Positions 43,264-52,624 are shown, numbered from the stretch's first letter. The stretch: 64,000 nt of DNA from Nocardioides scoriae (GCF_900104965.1 NZ_LT629757.1:3038001-3102000); one strand, 5' to 3'. The notes: generated by a model not told the origin, from the sequence alone. A program made the numbers and translations.

Positions 43264-45525
43264 GTGAGCGCGCAAGGGACCCCACCCCGGAAGTCGTCCG
43301 GCGGGGGAGCGAGCAGGTCGGCCGGGAAGTCCGGCGGTACGTCGGCCGGGAGGTCGGGCGGGAAGTCCGGCGGCTTCGGGCGCCGGCTCAGGGCCGTCGC
43401 CAAGTGGACGCTGGTGGTCGGGCTCGTGCTCGCCCTGGTGGCCGGCGGCATCTTCTACTTCACCTACCGCAACACCGAGATCCCGAGCGCCAACAAGGCC
43501 TTCGAGTCGCAGTCGACGTACGTCACCTACAACGGCGGTGACCAGCGCATCGGCACCTTCGCGGAGCAGAACCGCGAGTCCATCCCGCTCGCCGACATCC
43601 CGCAGTCGATGCAGGACGCGGTGGTCGCGGCCGAGGACCGCAGCTTCTACACCAACAGCGGCATCGACCCCAAGGGCATCCTCCGGGCGGCGTTCTCCAA
43701 CGCCACCGGCAACGCCACCCAGGGCGCCTCGACCATCACCCAGCAGTACGTCAAGCTCCTCTACCTCTCGCAGGAGCGCACGCTCTCGCGCAAGGTCAAG
43801 GAGGCGTTCCTGTCGCTGAAGGTGCAGCAGGAGCGGTCCAAGGAGTCGATCCTCGAGGGCTACCTCAACACCATCTACTTCGGCCGCGGCGCCTACGGCG
43901 TCCAGGCCGCCTCGCGCGCCTTCTTCGCCAAGCCCGCCCGCAAGCTCACCGTCCAGGAGTCGGCCGTGCTGGCCTCGGTGCTCAACTCGCCGACCGCGCT
44001 GTCGCCCGACGGGGGCCGCGAGGCGCGGCAGCGGCTGATCGCCCGACACGACTACGTGCTCGACGGCATGGTCGAGGCGGGGGCGCTCGACGCCTCCGAG
44101 GCCGACCGGCTCAAGGGCCGGCTGCCGAAGTTCGCCAAGCGCGGCAACAGCAACCAGTTCGCCGGCCAGCGCGGGTTCATGCTGGCGATGGTCAAGGACG
44201 AGCTGCAGCGGCTCGGCTTCGACGAGACCGAGATCGACACGGGCGGGCTGCGCGTGGAGACGACCTTCACGCCCAAGGCCATGGCCGCCGCCGAGGAGGG
44301 GGTCGCCGAGCAGAGGCCCGAGGGCCTCAAGGGCCTCCACGTCGCCACCGCGTCGGTCGACGTCGGCTCGGGGGCCCTGCTCGGCTTCTACGCCGGCCAG
44401 GACTACCTCGCCTCCCAGCTCGACTGGGCCTCCCTCGGTGGCTCGCCGGGCTCGGCGTTCAAGCCGTTCGCGCTCGCGGCCGGCCTCGACCAGGGCTTCA
44501 GCCTCAAGTCCACCTTCGACGGCAACTCGCCGTACGAGTTCGAGGACGGCAGCGGCTCGGTCGACAACCAGGGCGAGGGCACCGGCGAGAACTTCGGCTC
44601 GGCGATCAGCCTGCTCACGGCCACCGAGAACTCCGTCAACACGGCGTACGCCGACCTCACCGACGCCATGGACGACGGCCCCGAGGCGATCCGCAAGATG
44701 GCGATCGCCCTCGGCGTCCCGCGGCGCTCGCCCGGCCTGGAGCCCAACAACGCGATCGCCCTGGGCTCGGCCACCGTCAGCCCGATCTCGATGGCCAACG
44801 CCTACGCCAGCATCGCCAACGGCGGCGTCCACCACGACGTCTTCACGGTCAAGAAGGTCACCCGGGCCGTCGACGGCGAGGTGCTCTACCGCGCCCCGCG
44901 CAAGAACGACCGGGTGCTGTCGGAGGACATCGCCGCCGACACCAGCTACGCCCTGCAGCAGGTGGCGAGCGCGGGCACCGGCCGCAACGCCAACGTCCTG
45001 GGCCGTCCGGTCGCGGGCAAGACCGGCACCGCCACCAACGCCGACGGCGACGTGTCGTCGGCCTGGTTCGTCGGCTACACCCCGCAGGTCGCCACCGCGG
45101 TGATGTACGTCCGCGGCAAGGGCAACGAGGCGCTCAACGGCTTCCTGCCCACGTTCTACGGCGGCGAGTACCCCGCCCGGACCTGGGCCGCGATCATGGG
45201 CCGGGTCATGGACGGCACGGACGTCGAGAACTTCCCGCCGCCGGTCTTCGTCGAGGGCTCGCCGCCCGAGTCGGGCCACGAGCCCTACACGCCGCCGCCC
45301 TCCCCGACGGCCACCCCGACACCGACGCCGAGCGAGTCCCCGACCCCGACCCCGACCCCGACGCCCACCCCGACGCCGACCCCCGCGCCCACGACCCCCG
45401 CCCCGGGCGAGCCGACCGACCCGGGCCCCGACCTGGGCCAGCCGACCACCCCGCCGGGCGGCCGTGACGAGACGGGTGGCGGCGCGGGCACCAGCGGGCC
45501 GGGACGTCCCTCGCCGACCCCGTGA
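43264..45525 (+). CDS. ponA: Bifunctional penicillin-binding protein (class A, PonA1-like)
   Basis: 753 residues. A basic Gly/Ser-rich cytoplasmic tail (1-45), TM helix 46-67. GT51 glycosyltransferase domain about 95-260 with catalytic E124 (AAEDRSFYT) and QGASTITQQYVK (153-164). Transpeptidase domain about 350-640 with SAFK (S397), SVN (457-459) and KTGTA (586-590). The tail (665-753) is a Pro/Thr repeat region, probably spanning the wall. It polymerises and crosslinks peptidoglycan. AGGAGG precedes the GTG. The next gene starts inside its stop codon (GTGA). Confidence 0.97.
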   Translation: MSAQGTPPRKSSGGGASRSAGKSGGTSAGRSGGKSGGFGRRLRAVAKWTLVVGLVLALVAGGIFYFTYRNTEIPSANKAFESQSTYVTYNGGDQRIGTFAEQNRESIPLADIPQSMQDAVVAAEDRSFYTNSGIDPKGILRAAFSNATGNATQGASTITQQYVKLLYLSQERTLSRKVKEAFLSLKVQQERSKESILEGYLNTIYFGRGAYGVQAASRAFFAKPARKLTVQESAVLASVLNSPTALSPDGGREARQRLIARHDYVLDGMVEAGALDASEADRLKGRLPKFAKRGNSNQFAGQRGFMLAMVKDELQRLGFDETEIDTGGLRVETTFTPKAMAAAEEGVAEQRPEGLKGLHVATASVDVGSGALLGFYAGQDYLASQLDWASLGGSPGSAFKPFALAAGLDQGFSLKSTFDGNSPYEFEDGSGSVDNQGEGTGENFGSAISLLTATENSVNTAYADLTDAMDDGPEAIRKMAIALGVPRRSPGLEPNNAIALGSATVSPISMANAYASIANGGVHHDVFTVKKVTRAVDGEVLYRAPRKNDRVLSEDIAADTSYALQQVASAGTGRNANVLGRPVAGKTGTATNADGDVSSAWFVGYTPQVATAVMYVRGKGNEALNGFLPTFYGGEYPARTWAAIMGRVMDGTDVENFPPPVFVEGSPPESGHEPYTPPPSPTATPTPTPSESPTPTPTPTPTPTPTPAPTTPAPGEPTDPGPDLGQPTTPPGGRDETGGGAGTSGPGRPSPTP

Positions 45526-46970
45526 CCGACGACGCGACCCGGCCGGCGGTCGTCGCGCCCACCGCGGTCGACCCCGTCGCCCGGGCGCTGAGCGAGGTCG
45601 CGGGCGGACCTCCGGGTCGCCACGCCCGGCCGCACCGCTGGTGGTCGCCCGTGAGGGTCGTGCTGACGCTGGTCGCGGTGGTGATGGCGCTCTCGGTGGT
45701 GCACCACGTGCCGTGCCTCGACACCGGCTGGGCCTCGGACCAGGCCCGCTACGGCAAGGGGTGCTACTCCGACGTCCCCTACCTCTACACCGGGCGCGGC
45801 CTGGCCGAGGGGCTGTGGCCCTACGCGGCCGGCGAGGGCGAGGAGAGCGGCGGTCGCTACCGCACGATGGAGTACCCCGTCGGGATCTCCTACCTGGCCT
45901 GGGGGGCCGCCCGCCTGACGCAGCTGGTGGCGATGGACGGCCCGAGCCTGGCCGAGCGCCGCCTCGCCGACCCGGCGTCGGTCTGGGGGATGCCCGGGAT
46001 GGGCACCGAGACCAGCTCCTACTTCCTCCTCACCGCGATCCTGCTGGCGATGTGCGCCCTGGGCGCGGCGTGGTTCCTCAGCGGCGTCGACCGCCGCCGC
46101 CCGTGGGACGCGCTGCTCCTCGCGCTCTCCCCGGCCCTGCTGGCGACCGCCCTCATCAACTGGGACCTGCTCGCGGTGCTCTTCGTCGCCGGGGCGCTGT
46201 GGGCCTGGGCGCGCGGCCGGCCGGGCCTGACCGGCGTGATGATCGGCCTCGGCACGGCGAGCAAGCTGTTCCCCCTGTTCCTGCTGGGGCCGGTGCTGGT
46301 GCTGTGCCTGCGGCGTGACGCCTCGGGCCGGCGCGACCTGCGGCCGTTCGGCTCGGCCCTGGTGGGGGCGCTGGTCAGCTGGGTGGTGGTGAACGCCCCG
46401 GCGTACCTCTCCAGCCCGGAGCGGTGGCGCGTCTTCTGGGTCTTCAACGCCGACCGCGGGGCCGACCTCGGCTCGGTGTGGCTGGCGCTGACCCACGCGG
46501 GGCTCGAGTTCACGCCCGGGACCATCAACACGTGGTCGTGGGTCGTGTTCGGCGCCGTCTGCCTGGGCGTGGCGGTGCTCGGCCTGGTGGCGCCCGAACC
46601 GCCCCGGCTGGCTCAGCTGGGCTTCCTCGTCGTGGTCGGGTTCCTGCTGGTCAACAAGGTCTACTCACCGCAGTACGTGCTGTGGCTGCTGCCCCTGGCC
46701 GTGCTGGCCCGGCCCCGGTGGCGCGACCAGCTCGCGTGGCAGGCGACCGAGGTGTTCTACGTCGCGATGGTGTGGGCCTACCTGGCGGGCTACCTCGACG
46801 GTGCCGTCGAGGGCCAGGCGCCGACGTACGACGTGGCGATCTGGGTGCGCGTGCTCGGCCAGCTGGCGCTGGCCGCCCTGGTGGTGCGCGACGTGCTGCG
46901 GCCCGCGCGGGACCCCGTCCGACAGGACGCTCAGCTGATCTCGACCCGGTCGAACGCCGTCGCGGTGTAG
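45522..46970 (+). CDS. GT87/DUF2029-like membrane glycosyltransferase
   Basis: 482 residues, about 11 TM helices. After the first (VRVVLTLVAVVMALSVVHHV) a large external loop carries RGLAEGLWPYA and MEYPVGISYLAW. The middle helices contain LINWDLLAVLFVAGALWAWARGRPG and GLGTASKLFPLFLL, both typical of GT-C mannosyltransferase-like DUF2029 proteins. It is translationally coupled to ponA, as is the homologous protein in mycobacteria. Presumed to use polyprenyl-phosphate mannose; the acceptor is unknown. Its last 40 bp overlap the convergent racemase-like gene. Confidence 0.85.
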   Translation: MTDDATRPAVVAPTAVDPVARALSEVAGGPPGRHARPHRWWSPVRVVLTLVAVVMALSVVHHVPCLDTGWASDQARYGKGCYSDVPYLYTGRGLAEGLWPYAAGEGEESGGRYRTMEYPVGISYLAWGAARLTQLVAMDGPSLAERRLADPASVWGMPGMGTETSSYFLLTAILLAMCALGAAWFLSGVDRRRPWDALLLALSPALLATALINWDLLAVLFVAGALWAWARGRPGLTGVMIGLGTASKLFPLFLLGPVLVLCLRRDASGRRDLRPFGSALVGALVSWVVVNAPAYLSSPERWRVFWVFNADRGADLGSVWLALTHAGLEFTPGTINTWSWVVFGAVCLGVAVLGLVAPEPPRLAQLGFLVVVGFLLVNKVYSPQYVLWLLPLAVLARPRWRDQLAWQATEVFYVAMVWAYLAGYLDGAVEGQAPTYDVAIWVRVLGQLALAALVVRDVLRPARDPVRQDAQLISTRSNAVAV

Positions 46971-48037
46971 CGCACCCGCACGTCGAGCTCCTGGCCGACG
47001 ACCGGCACCGGCGCGCCGTGGGGGATGAACAGCATCGAGACCTGCATGTGCGGCGGCTCGGCGAACAGCCGCTGCTTTCCGCCGACGCTGTAGGGCGAGC
47101 GCACGAACCCGGCCGCGTCGAGCCCGCCCCGCGCGATCGAGGCCGCGCGCGCCTTGAGGGTGGCCTCCCCGGTGGGTGCCTCGAGGCCGATGCCGTGGGA
47201 GGTGCCGCCCGAGACGACGAGCAGGGTGCCGCGCCGGGGCGCGGACCGGCCGCGGTAGCCGTAGGTGTCGCCGCGCTCGACGGGGTGGGCGTCCAGGACG
47301 GTGCCGGTCACGCGCAGCGCGCCCCGGTCGCCGAGCCACAGGCCGGTGCCCACCCGCGGCCGGAACCGGGCGCCGGGGAACTTCAGCGCCAGGATCTCCA
47401 GCTCGGACTCGGTCAGGTGGGAGACCCAGACCTGCGTGGCGCGCTCGCCGAAGCGGGCCAGGTCGGCCAGCTGCGGGTCGCTGAGGATGCGCTCGACCTC
47501 GGGGACGTGCGACGGCTTGGTCAGCAGCGTCGGGCGGGTCACCGGCAGCGGCAGGTGCAGGGCCACGCCCTCGAGGCGCACGCCGCGGCCGTCCCCGACC
47601 ACGCGCAGCGCGTCGCGCACGTCGACCGCCGGGAGCCCGTGGCGCAGCATCGAGGTGAGCCGCTCCAGGACCACGCGCACCGGCCGGCCGGCGGTCCGGC
47701 CCTGCTCGTCGAGCGCCTCGAGGTCCTGCAGGCGGCCCACGGTGTGGACCACCCGCGCGGGGTCGATCTCCAGCTCCTCGGGCGTGGGCTGGAAGGGTCG
47801 CCAGGGGGAGAGCACGAGCAGGTCGCCGTCGAAGCGCTGGTGCAGCTCGGGCAGCTCGTGGTGGGTGCCGACGGCGACGGTGTCGACCCCGAGCCACTGC
47901 GCGCGCCGGGCGAGCCGGTGCAGGCCCAGGCCGTAGCCGTTGCCCTTGATGACCGGGACCAGCCCGGGCTGGCGCTCCACGGTGCCGCGCAGGTGCGCGC
48001 GCCAGCGGTCGCCGTCGACGTGCAGGACCAGGGCCAT
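46931..48037 (-). CDS. Alanine-racemase-like PLP protein (fold type III)
   Basis: 368 residues. The N-terminal Alr barrel has LVPVIKGNGYGLGLHRLA with PLP lysine K31 (Alr consensus VKANAYGHG). ERLTSMLRHGLP and SHLTESELEILALKFPGARFRPRVGTGLWLGD follow. A C-terminal part with GDTYGYRGRSAP may supply the second catalytic Tyr. It is not a close match to housekeeping Alr (no GEHVSYGATW-type stretch). Its start overlaps the FemX-like stop by one base, so the two are made together, suggesting a role in peptidoglycan side-chain supply. Substrate unproven. Confidence 0.78.
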   Translation of the reverse strand: MALVLHVDGDRWRAHLRGTVERQPGLVPVIKGNGYGLGLHRLARRAQWLGVDTVAVGTHHELPELHQRFDGDLLVLSPWRPFQPTPEELEIDPARVVHTVGRLQDLEALDEQGRTAGRPVRVVLERLTSMLRHGLPAVDVRDALRVVGDGRGVRLEGVALHLPLPVTRPTLLTKPSHVPEVERILSDPQLADLARFGERATQVWVSHLTESELEILALKFPGARFRPRVGTGLWLGDRGALRVTGTVLDAHPVERGDTYGYRGRSAPRRGTLLVVSGGTSHGIGLEAPTGEATLKARAASIARGGLDAAGFVRSPYSVGGKQRLFAEPPHMQVSMLFIPHGAPVPVVGQELDVRVRYTATAFDRVEIS

Positions 48038-49239
48038 CAGCCCCTCCTCCTCATGTAGAGGTCGAACGCGGCGTAGATCGGCTTGCTGAGCGGCAGGTCC
48101 CACTCGCCGGCGAGCTCGACGGCCTCGCCGCCGGTGCCGACCTTGAACTGGATCAGGCCCACGTGGCTGTCGTCGGCGGTGAGGGTGTCGGTGATGCCGC
48201 GCAGGTCGTAGACCCGGGCCCCGGCGGCGAGGGCGTCGCGGACCATCTGCCACTGCACCGCGTTGGACCCGCGGACCTCGCGCTTGTCGGTGGAGGAGGC
48301 GCCGTAGGAGTACCACGCGTGGCTGCCCACGCGGATCCAGATGGTGGCGGCCACCAGGTCGCCCTCGTGGTGGGCGAGGTAGAGCCGGATCCGGTCGGGG
48401 TCGTCGGCCCCGAGCGCCGTCACCATGGTGCGGAAGTAGGCCAGCGGGCGCGGCGTGAAGTGGTCGCGCTCGGCGGTGTGGACGTAGAGCGCGTGGAAGT
48501 CGGCCAGCGCCTGCTCGAGCTCGGGGTCGAGCGTGGCCGCACCCGGCACGCAGCGGACCTCGACGCCGAGCTTGGCCGCCTTCTTGATGTTGCGGCGCCA
48601 CAGCTGGTTCATGCCGCGCAGGACGTCGTCCTCGGCCAGGGGCGTGCCGGAGGCGTCGGCGAGCGGCACCTGGAAGTTGTACTGCGGCTGCCCCGCGGCG
48701 AACCCGCCCTCGACGGCCTGCGGCCGCCAGCCGAGGGCGCGCAGCTGCTCGGTCAGGCGGGTCCCGGTGGGGTGCTGCTCGGTGGGCGGGAGGCTGGTCA
48801 GCGAGGTGACCGACGCGTCGGCGATGCCGTCCTTGACCTGCGCGGCGCTCCAGCGGCGCGTGACCACCGGTGGTCCCATGCGGATGCCGAAGGCGCCCTG
48901 GCGGCGCAGGTGCTCGACCATCGGGTCGAGCACGGCCTGCAGCCGGCCCCCCTCGACGGCGGCGTCCCAGTCCAGGACGGGTCCCTCGGGCAGGTAGGCC
49001 AGGTAGCGGCGCACCTTGGGCAGCTGGCGGTAGAGCACGAGGCCGGCCCCCACGAGCCGGTCGCCGTCGAACCAGCCGATCGACTCGGGGCGCCAGTCGG
49101 GCTTGACGGCGGCCCAGCCGGGCGTCTGGAGGAAGCTCGCCGAGCCGCCCCGGGAGGCCAGGTCGTCCACGAAGGCGCGGTGCTCACCCGGACCGAGGGT
49201 GCGGACGGTGAGGACCGACGTGCTGCTGGGGGAGACCAC
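48037..49239 (-). CDS. FemX/FemAB-type peptidoglycan bridge aminoacyltransferase
   Basis: 400 residues, two GNAT-like halves. The first holds FLQTPGWAAVKPDWRPESIGW and KVRRYLAYLPEGPVLDW. The second has LWRRNIKKAAKLGVEVR, FHALYVHTAERDHFTPRPLAYF and GSNAVQWQMVRDALAAGARVYDLRG, the FemAB C-terminal signature. It adds amino acids from aminoacyl-tRNA to the lysine/DAP of lipid II. Actinobacteria with LL-DAP have a glycine bridge made by FemX, so a Gly transfer is likely (inference). TAGGCT 6 nt before the GTG suggests a leaderless transcript. Confidence 0.9.
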   Translation of the reverse strand: MVSPSSTSVLTVRTLGPGEHRAFVDDLASRGGSASFLQTPGWAAVKPDWRPESIGWFDGDRLVGAGLVLYRQLPKVRRYLAYLPEGPVLDWDAAVEGGRLQAVLDPMVEHLRRQGAFGIRMGPPVVTRRWSAAQVKDGIADASVTSLTSLPPTEQHPTGTRLTEQLRALGWRPQAVEGGFAAGQPQYNFQVPLADASGTPLAEDDVLRGMNQLWRRNIKKAAKLGVEVRCVPGAATLDPELEQALADFHALYVHTAERDHFTPRPLAYFRTMVTALGADDPDRIRLYLAHHEGDLVAATIWIRVGSHAWYSYGASSTDKREVRGSNAVQWQMVRDALAAGARVYDLRGITDTLTADDSHVGLIQFKVGTGGEAVELAGEWDLPLSKPIYAAFDLYMRRRG

Positions 49240-49248
49240 CGCCCGAGC

Positions 49249-50157
49249 CTAACGAAGACGGGGGGCGGCCCCGAGCAGTCGCTCCACCGTCGAGAAGGAG
49301 TCGGCCCCCACGTCGATGATCGAGAAGTGGTCCCCCGGGACCAGGACGCGGCGGGCGCGGCCGCCCGCGGCCCGGTCGGCGGCGACGTACGCCGTGCTCT
49401 GGGACAGCGGGACCACCTGGTCGTCCTCGGCGTGGACCGCCCACACCGGGCAGGCGGCCGGGACGAGCAGCGTCGGGTCGGACTGCCGGTAGGCCTCGGG
49501 CCGCTGCTGCGGCGTGCCGCCGACGAAGGCCGTGACCGGGGCGCTCGACCCGGCGGCGGTGGCGGCCGTGGTGAGGTCGAGGACGCCCGAGAGCGAGATC
49601 GCCCCGCTCAGCGGCACGGCGGGCGCACCGCCGGGGGTGGAGGCGGTGCGCGAGGCCAGCCACACCGCGAGGTGGCCGCCCGCCGAGTGCCCGACCGCGA
49701 CCACCCGGTCCAGCGGGACGTCCTGGTCGGCCAGGGCGTCCACCGCGGCGGCGACGTCCTCCAGGGTGGCGGGGACCCCGCCCCCCTGGCCGGTGCGGCG
49801 GTACTCCACGTTGGCGGTGACCCAGCCCTCGCCGGTGAGGCGGTCGGCCATCGGGTCGAGCTGGTCGAGGCCGTAGGACGGCAGCCAGTAGCCGCCGTGG
49901 AGCAGGACGACCGTCCCGAGCACCTCCGTGCCGTCCGCGGGGCGGCGCAGGTCGACGAACTGGGACGGGTCGTCGCCGTAGGGGGTGCGGCGGGCCCGAG
50001 CCGGTGGCGAGGACGAGGCGTCGGGCCCGCCCGAGGTGCCGGAGGGGTCGCCGGCACCCGACGTCCGGCCGCCGCAGCCCGCGAGTGCCGCCGCGGCGCC
50101 GACGAGACCCCCGCCGAGCAGGCCGCGGCGGGTCAGACGCCGTGCTCGCGCAGCCAC
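49249..50157 (-). CDS. Tat-type lipoprotein alpha/beta hydrolase
   Basis: 302 residues from the GTG at 50157. Signal: LTRRGLLGGGLVGAAAALAGC with twin Arg (R10, R11) and lipobox LAGC (C28). After a Ser/Gly/Pro linker comes the hydrolase fold: VVLLHGGYW oxyanion loop (HGG), nucleophile GHSAGG, and ACPVWAVHAEDDQVVP then PGDHFSII for the Asp and His. It is a carboxylesterase/lipase-like (BD-FAE/HSL) enzyme anchored outside the membrane. Substrate unknown. It overlaps the nfo gene by 25 bp. Confidence 0.88.
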   Translation of the reverse strand: MAARARRLTRRGLLGGGLVGAAAALAGCGGRTSGAGDPSGTSGGPDASSSPPARARRTPYGDDPSQFVDLRRPADGTEVLGTVVLLHGGYWLPSYGLDQLDPMADRLTGEGWVTANVEYRRTGQGGGVPATLEDVAAAVDALADQDVPLDRVVAVGHSAGGHLAVWLASRTASTPGGAPAVPLSGAISLSGVLDLTTAATAAGSSAPVTAFVGGTPQQRPEAYRQSDPTLLVPAACPVWAVHAEDDQVVPLSQSTAYVAADRAAGGRARRVLVPGDHFSIIDVGADSFSTVERLLGAAPRLR

Positions 50158-50939
50158 GTGAAGTCCGCGACGTGTTCCTCGGCGCCGCCGGGGGTCTCGC
50201 ACACCACGGGTGCACCCGCCTGGCGCACGACGTCGGCGAACTCGTCGGGGGGCAGCTGCCCCGCGCCGAAGTTGGCGTGGCGGTCGGCGCCGGAGTCGAA
50301 CCCGTCGCGGCTGTCGTTGGCGTGGACGAGGTCGATGCGCCCGGTGATGGCGCGGACGCGCGCGACGGCGGTGCCGAGCTCGATGCCGCCGGCCCAGGCG
50401 TGGCAGGTGTCGAGGCAGAACCCGACGTGCTCGGCGCCCTCCGCGCGGCTGACCGCCTCCCAGACGCCCTCGATGCGCTCGAGGTGGCGGGCCATGGCGT
50501 TCTCGCCCCCGGCGGTGTTCTCCAGCAGCAGCGGGATCTTGAGGTCGGTCGCCTCGACCGCCTTGCGCCAGTTGTCGAAGCCCGTCGCGGGGTCGTCGGT
50601 CTTGCCGACGTGGCCGCCGTGCACCACCAGCCCCTTGGCGCCGATCTCGGCCGCGGCGTCGAGGTGCTGCTGGAGCAGCTTGCGGCTGGGGATCCGGACC
50701 CGGTTGTTGGTCGTGGCGACGTTGACGATGTAGGGCGCGTGGACGTAGAGGTCCACCCCGGCGGCCTCGGCGGCGGACCGGAGGGCGGCCGCGCCGCCGG
50801 CGTACCGCAGCTCGGGGCCCTTGTAGGACTGCGGGTCGCCGAGGAAGAACTGCACGACCGTCGTCCCGCGGGCCGCGGCCTCCGCGACCGGGTCGGTCTG
50901 GTCGACGTGGGCGCCGATGGCGATCTGGCTGGGGCTCAT
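50133..50939 (-). CDS. nfo: Endonuclease IV (AP endonuclease)
   Basis: 268 residues, a TIM barrel with the zinc ligands of Nfo: VHAPY, LVVHGGHVG, LLLENTAGG, FCLDTCHAWAGG, DLVHANDSRDGFDSGADRHANFG and CETPG. It cuts DNA at abasic sites in base-excision repair. Complete from MSPSQIAIGAHV to the stop. TAGGCT lies 6 nt upstream of the ATG, a leaderless-type start. It is divergent from the small membrane protein at 50992. Confidence 0.96.
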   Translation of the reverse strand: MSPSQIAIGAHVDQTDPVAEAAARGTTVVQFFLGDPQSYKGPELRYAGGAAALRSAAEAAGVDLYVHAPYIVNVATTNNRVRIPSRKLLQQHLDAAAEIGAKGLVVHGGHVGKTDDPATGFDNWRKAVEATDLKIPLLLENTAGGENAMARHLERIEGVWEAVSRAEGAEHVGFCLDTCHAWAGGIELGTAVARVRAITGRIDLVHANDSRDGFDSGADRHANFGAGQLPPDEFADVVRQAGAPVVCETPGGAEEHVADFTWLREHGV

Positions 50940-50991
50940 GCGGGCAGCCTACGAGCGGACACCGACGCCCGCCGCGCGTAGGTTCGCGGCC

Positions 50992-51450
50992 ATGGACGAG
51001 CAGCGGGGGCCGCACACCCCGGGCCTGCTGGGCTACCTCCTCGCCGTGCTGGTGAGCGTGGTGGTCGTGGTGGTGGTCCTCGGCCTGGTCGAGGGCGGCG
51101 AGACCACCGTGACCGCCACCGTCGAGGCCGGCCTGGACCTGGTCGCGCTGCTGGTGGTCCTGGCCCTGCCCTTCGCGGTGCCCGGGGTCGCGCTGGTGCA
51201 CCTGTGCTGCCGCCGCGTGCCCCACCAGGCGGTGCACGTGCTCGCGGCGGGACTCGCGGGCGTCGTCTCCGGGCTGGTGGTCCTCGTGCTCGGGCTGTGG
51301 TCGGCCGCGCCCGTGGTGGTGGGTGGCGCCACCGCGCTGGGCCGGCTGTCCGTGGTGCCGCTGGTGGAGCGGCGGCGGCGTCGCGCGCTGCTGCAAGCCG
51401 GTGCGGTGCCTGTGGACGACGATTTCCCCGCGACGCCGCCCGCGCGTTAG
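50992..51450 (+). CDS. Hypothetical small membrane protein
   Basis: 152 residues with three to four TM helices: LLGYLLAVLVSVVVVVVVLGL (12-32), VALLVVLALPFAVPGVALVHL (about 50-70), and a long hydrophobic stretch (about 82-118). A basic ERRRRRALL cluster follows. Function unknown. TAGGTT (50979-50984) 7 nt before the ATG supports this start over longer frames and implies a leaderless message. The stop overlaps the predicted rpsF promoter. Confidence 0.7.
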   Translation: MDEQRGPHTPGLLGYLLAVLVSVVVVVVVLGLVEGGETTVTATVEAGLDLVALLVVLALPFAVPGVALVHLCCRRVPHQAVHVLAAGLAGVVSGLVVLVLGLWSAAPVVVGGATALGRLSVVPLVERRRRRALLQAGAVPVDDDFPATPPAR

Positions 51451-51457
51451 CCTTGCG

Positions 51458-51487
51458 CGTCGTCCTCCCCCGATGGGAGCGACGACG
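51458..51487 (+). promoter_or_regulatory. rpsF leader hairpin (candidate S6:S18 or attenuator element)
   Basis: CGTCGTC (51458-51464) pairs with GACGACG (51481-51487), and CTCCC (51465-51469) with GGGAG (51475-51479), leaving one bulged C (51480) and the 5-nt loop CCGAT. A TAGCCT -10-like hexamer at 51448-51453 would start the transcript at about 51460, placing the hairpin at its very 5' end, 65 nt before the rpsF ribosome site. Autogenous S6:S18 leader motifs are known in many bacteria, but the match here is unproven. Confidence 0.45.
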
Positions 51488-51552
51488 TCGCACAGCCCTC
51501 CTGTCACGGAAGTGCCGTGGCCGCCCTTAGTCCGAAGGAGGTGGAGAACGCT

Positions 51553-51843
51553 ATGCGTACCTATGAACTCATGGTCATCCTCGATCCCAACCTCGAGGAG
51601 CGCACCGTCGCCCCGTCGCTCGACACGTACCTCAACGTGGTCCGCAACGACGGAGGCAGCGTCGACAACGTCGACGTCTGGGGCCGTCGTCGGCTCGCCT
51701 ACGAGATCGACAAGAACGCCGAAGGCATCTACGCCGTGGTGTCGCTGCAGGCCGAGCCTGCGACCGTCAAGGAGCTCGACCGCCAGCTGTCGCTGAACGA
51801 GTCGGTGCTGCGCACCAAGGTCCTGCGTCCCGACGCGCACTGA
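51553..51843 (+). CDS. rpsF: 30S ribosomal protein S6
   Basis: 96 residues: [36 protein letters not shown] and [18 protein letters not shown], a complete S6. AAGGAGG lies 14 nt before the ATG. First gene of rpsF-ssb-rpsR-rplI. The 57-bp gap to ssb and 107-bp gap to rpsR suit one transcript. Confidence 0.98.
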   Translation: MRTYELMVILDPNLEERTVAPSLDTYLNVVRNDGGSVDNVDVWGRRRLAYEIDKNAEGIYAVVSLQAEPATVKELDRQLSLNESVLRTKVLRPDAH

Positions 51844-51899
51844 CCCACCGCACCACGCACCACCCGCTCGACCGATCCGGACACCACCAGGGAGACCAC

Positions 51900-52517
51900 A
51901 TGGCAGGCGAGACAGTCATCACCGTCGTCGGCAACCTCGTCGACGACCCCGAGCTGCGCTTCACCCCGTCGGGTGCCGCGGTGGCCAACTTCCGGATCGC
52001 CTCGACCCCGCGCACGCTGGACCGCCAGACCAACGAGTGGAAGGACGGGGAGGCGCTGTTCCTCTCCTGCTCGGTCTGGCGCCAGGCGGCGGAGAACGTC
52101 GCGGAGTCCCTGCAGAAGGGGATGCGCGTCGTGATCCAGGGGCGCCTAAAGCAGCGCTCCTACGAGGACCGTGAGGGCCAGAAGCGCACGGTCGTCGAGC
52201 TCGAGGTCGAAGAGGTCGGCCCCAGCCTGAAGTACGCCACCGCCAAGGTCGCCCGCGTCTCCCGCGGCAACGGCGGCGGCGGGGGCTACGGCAGCCAGGG
52301 CGGCTCCGGCGGCCAGGGCGGCGACCCGTGGGCCTCCAGCCCGGCCCAGTCCGGCGGCCAGCAGGGCGCCCCGGCGTCCTCCGGCCAGGGCGGGTCCTAC
52401 GGCGGCGGGCAGGGCGGCTCGAACCAGGGTGGCTCCTGGGGCGGTCAGCAGGGCGGCTCCGGCCAGCCCCAGCAGAACGACCCCTGGGCCACCGGCAACG
52501 ACGAGCCCCCCTTCTGA
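51900..52517 (+). CDS. ssb: Single-stranded DNA-binding protein
   Basis: 205 residues. The OB fold spans 1-115 ([64 protein letters not shown]). A Gly/Gln/Ser-rich disordered linker (118-190) follows, then the acidic partner-binding tip DEPPF. Tetrameric SSB protects single strands and recruits repair and replication enzymes. Located between S6 and S18 genes as in most bacteria. Confidence 0.98.
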   Translation: MAGETVITVVGNLVDDPELRFTPSGAAVANFRIASTPRTLDRQTNEWKDGEALFLSCSVWRQAAENVAESLQKGMRVVIQGRLKQRSYEDREGQKRTVVELEVEEVGPSLKYATAKVARVSRGNGGGGGYGSQGGSGGQGGDPWASSPAQSGGQQGAPASSGQGGSYGGGQGGSNQGGSWGGQQGGSGQPQQNDPWATGNDEPPF

Positions 52518-52624
52518 TCCACCCCTGATCCACCCGTCCCCGGTCCCGGGGACGCACCCCCTCCATCACCCCCATTCCGGTCCGGGCCACCACGCCCGAC
52601 CGGGCTCTCGAGAGGAGCTCCACA

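Noticed and set aside
45290-45420. Pro/Thr repeat tract in ponA as a mobile or recent insertion
   Set aside because: It is the usual wall-spanning tail of actinobacterial PonA, in frame and with typical codons.
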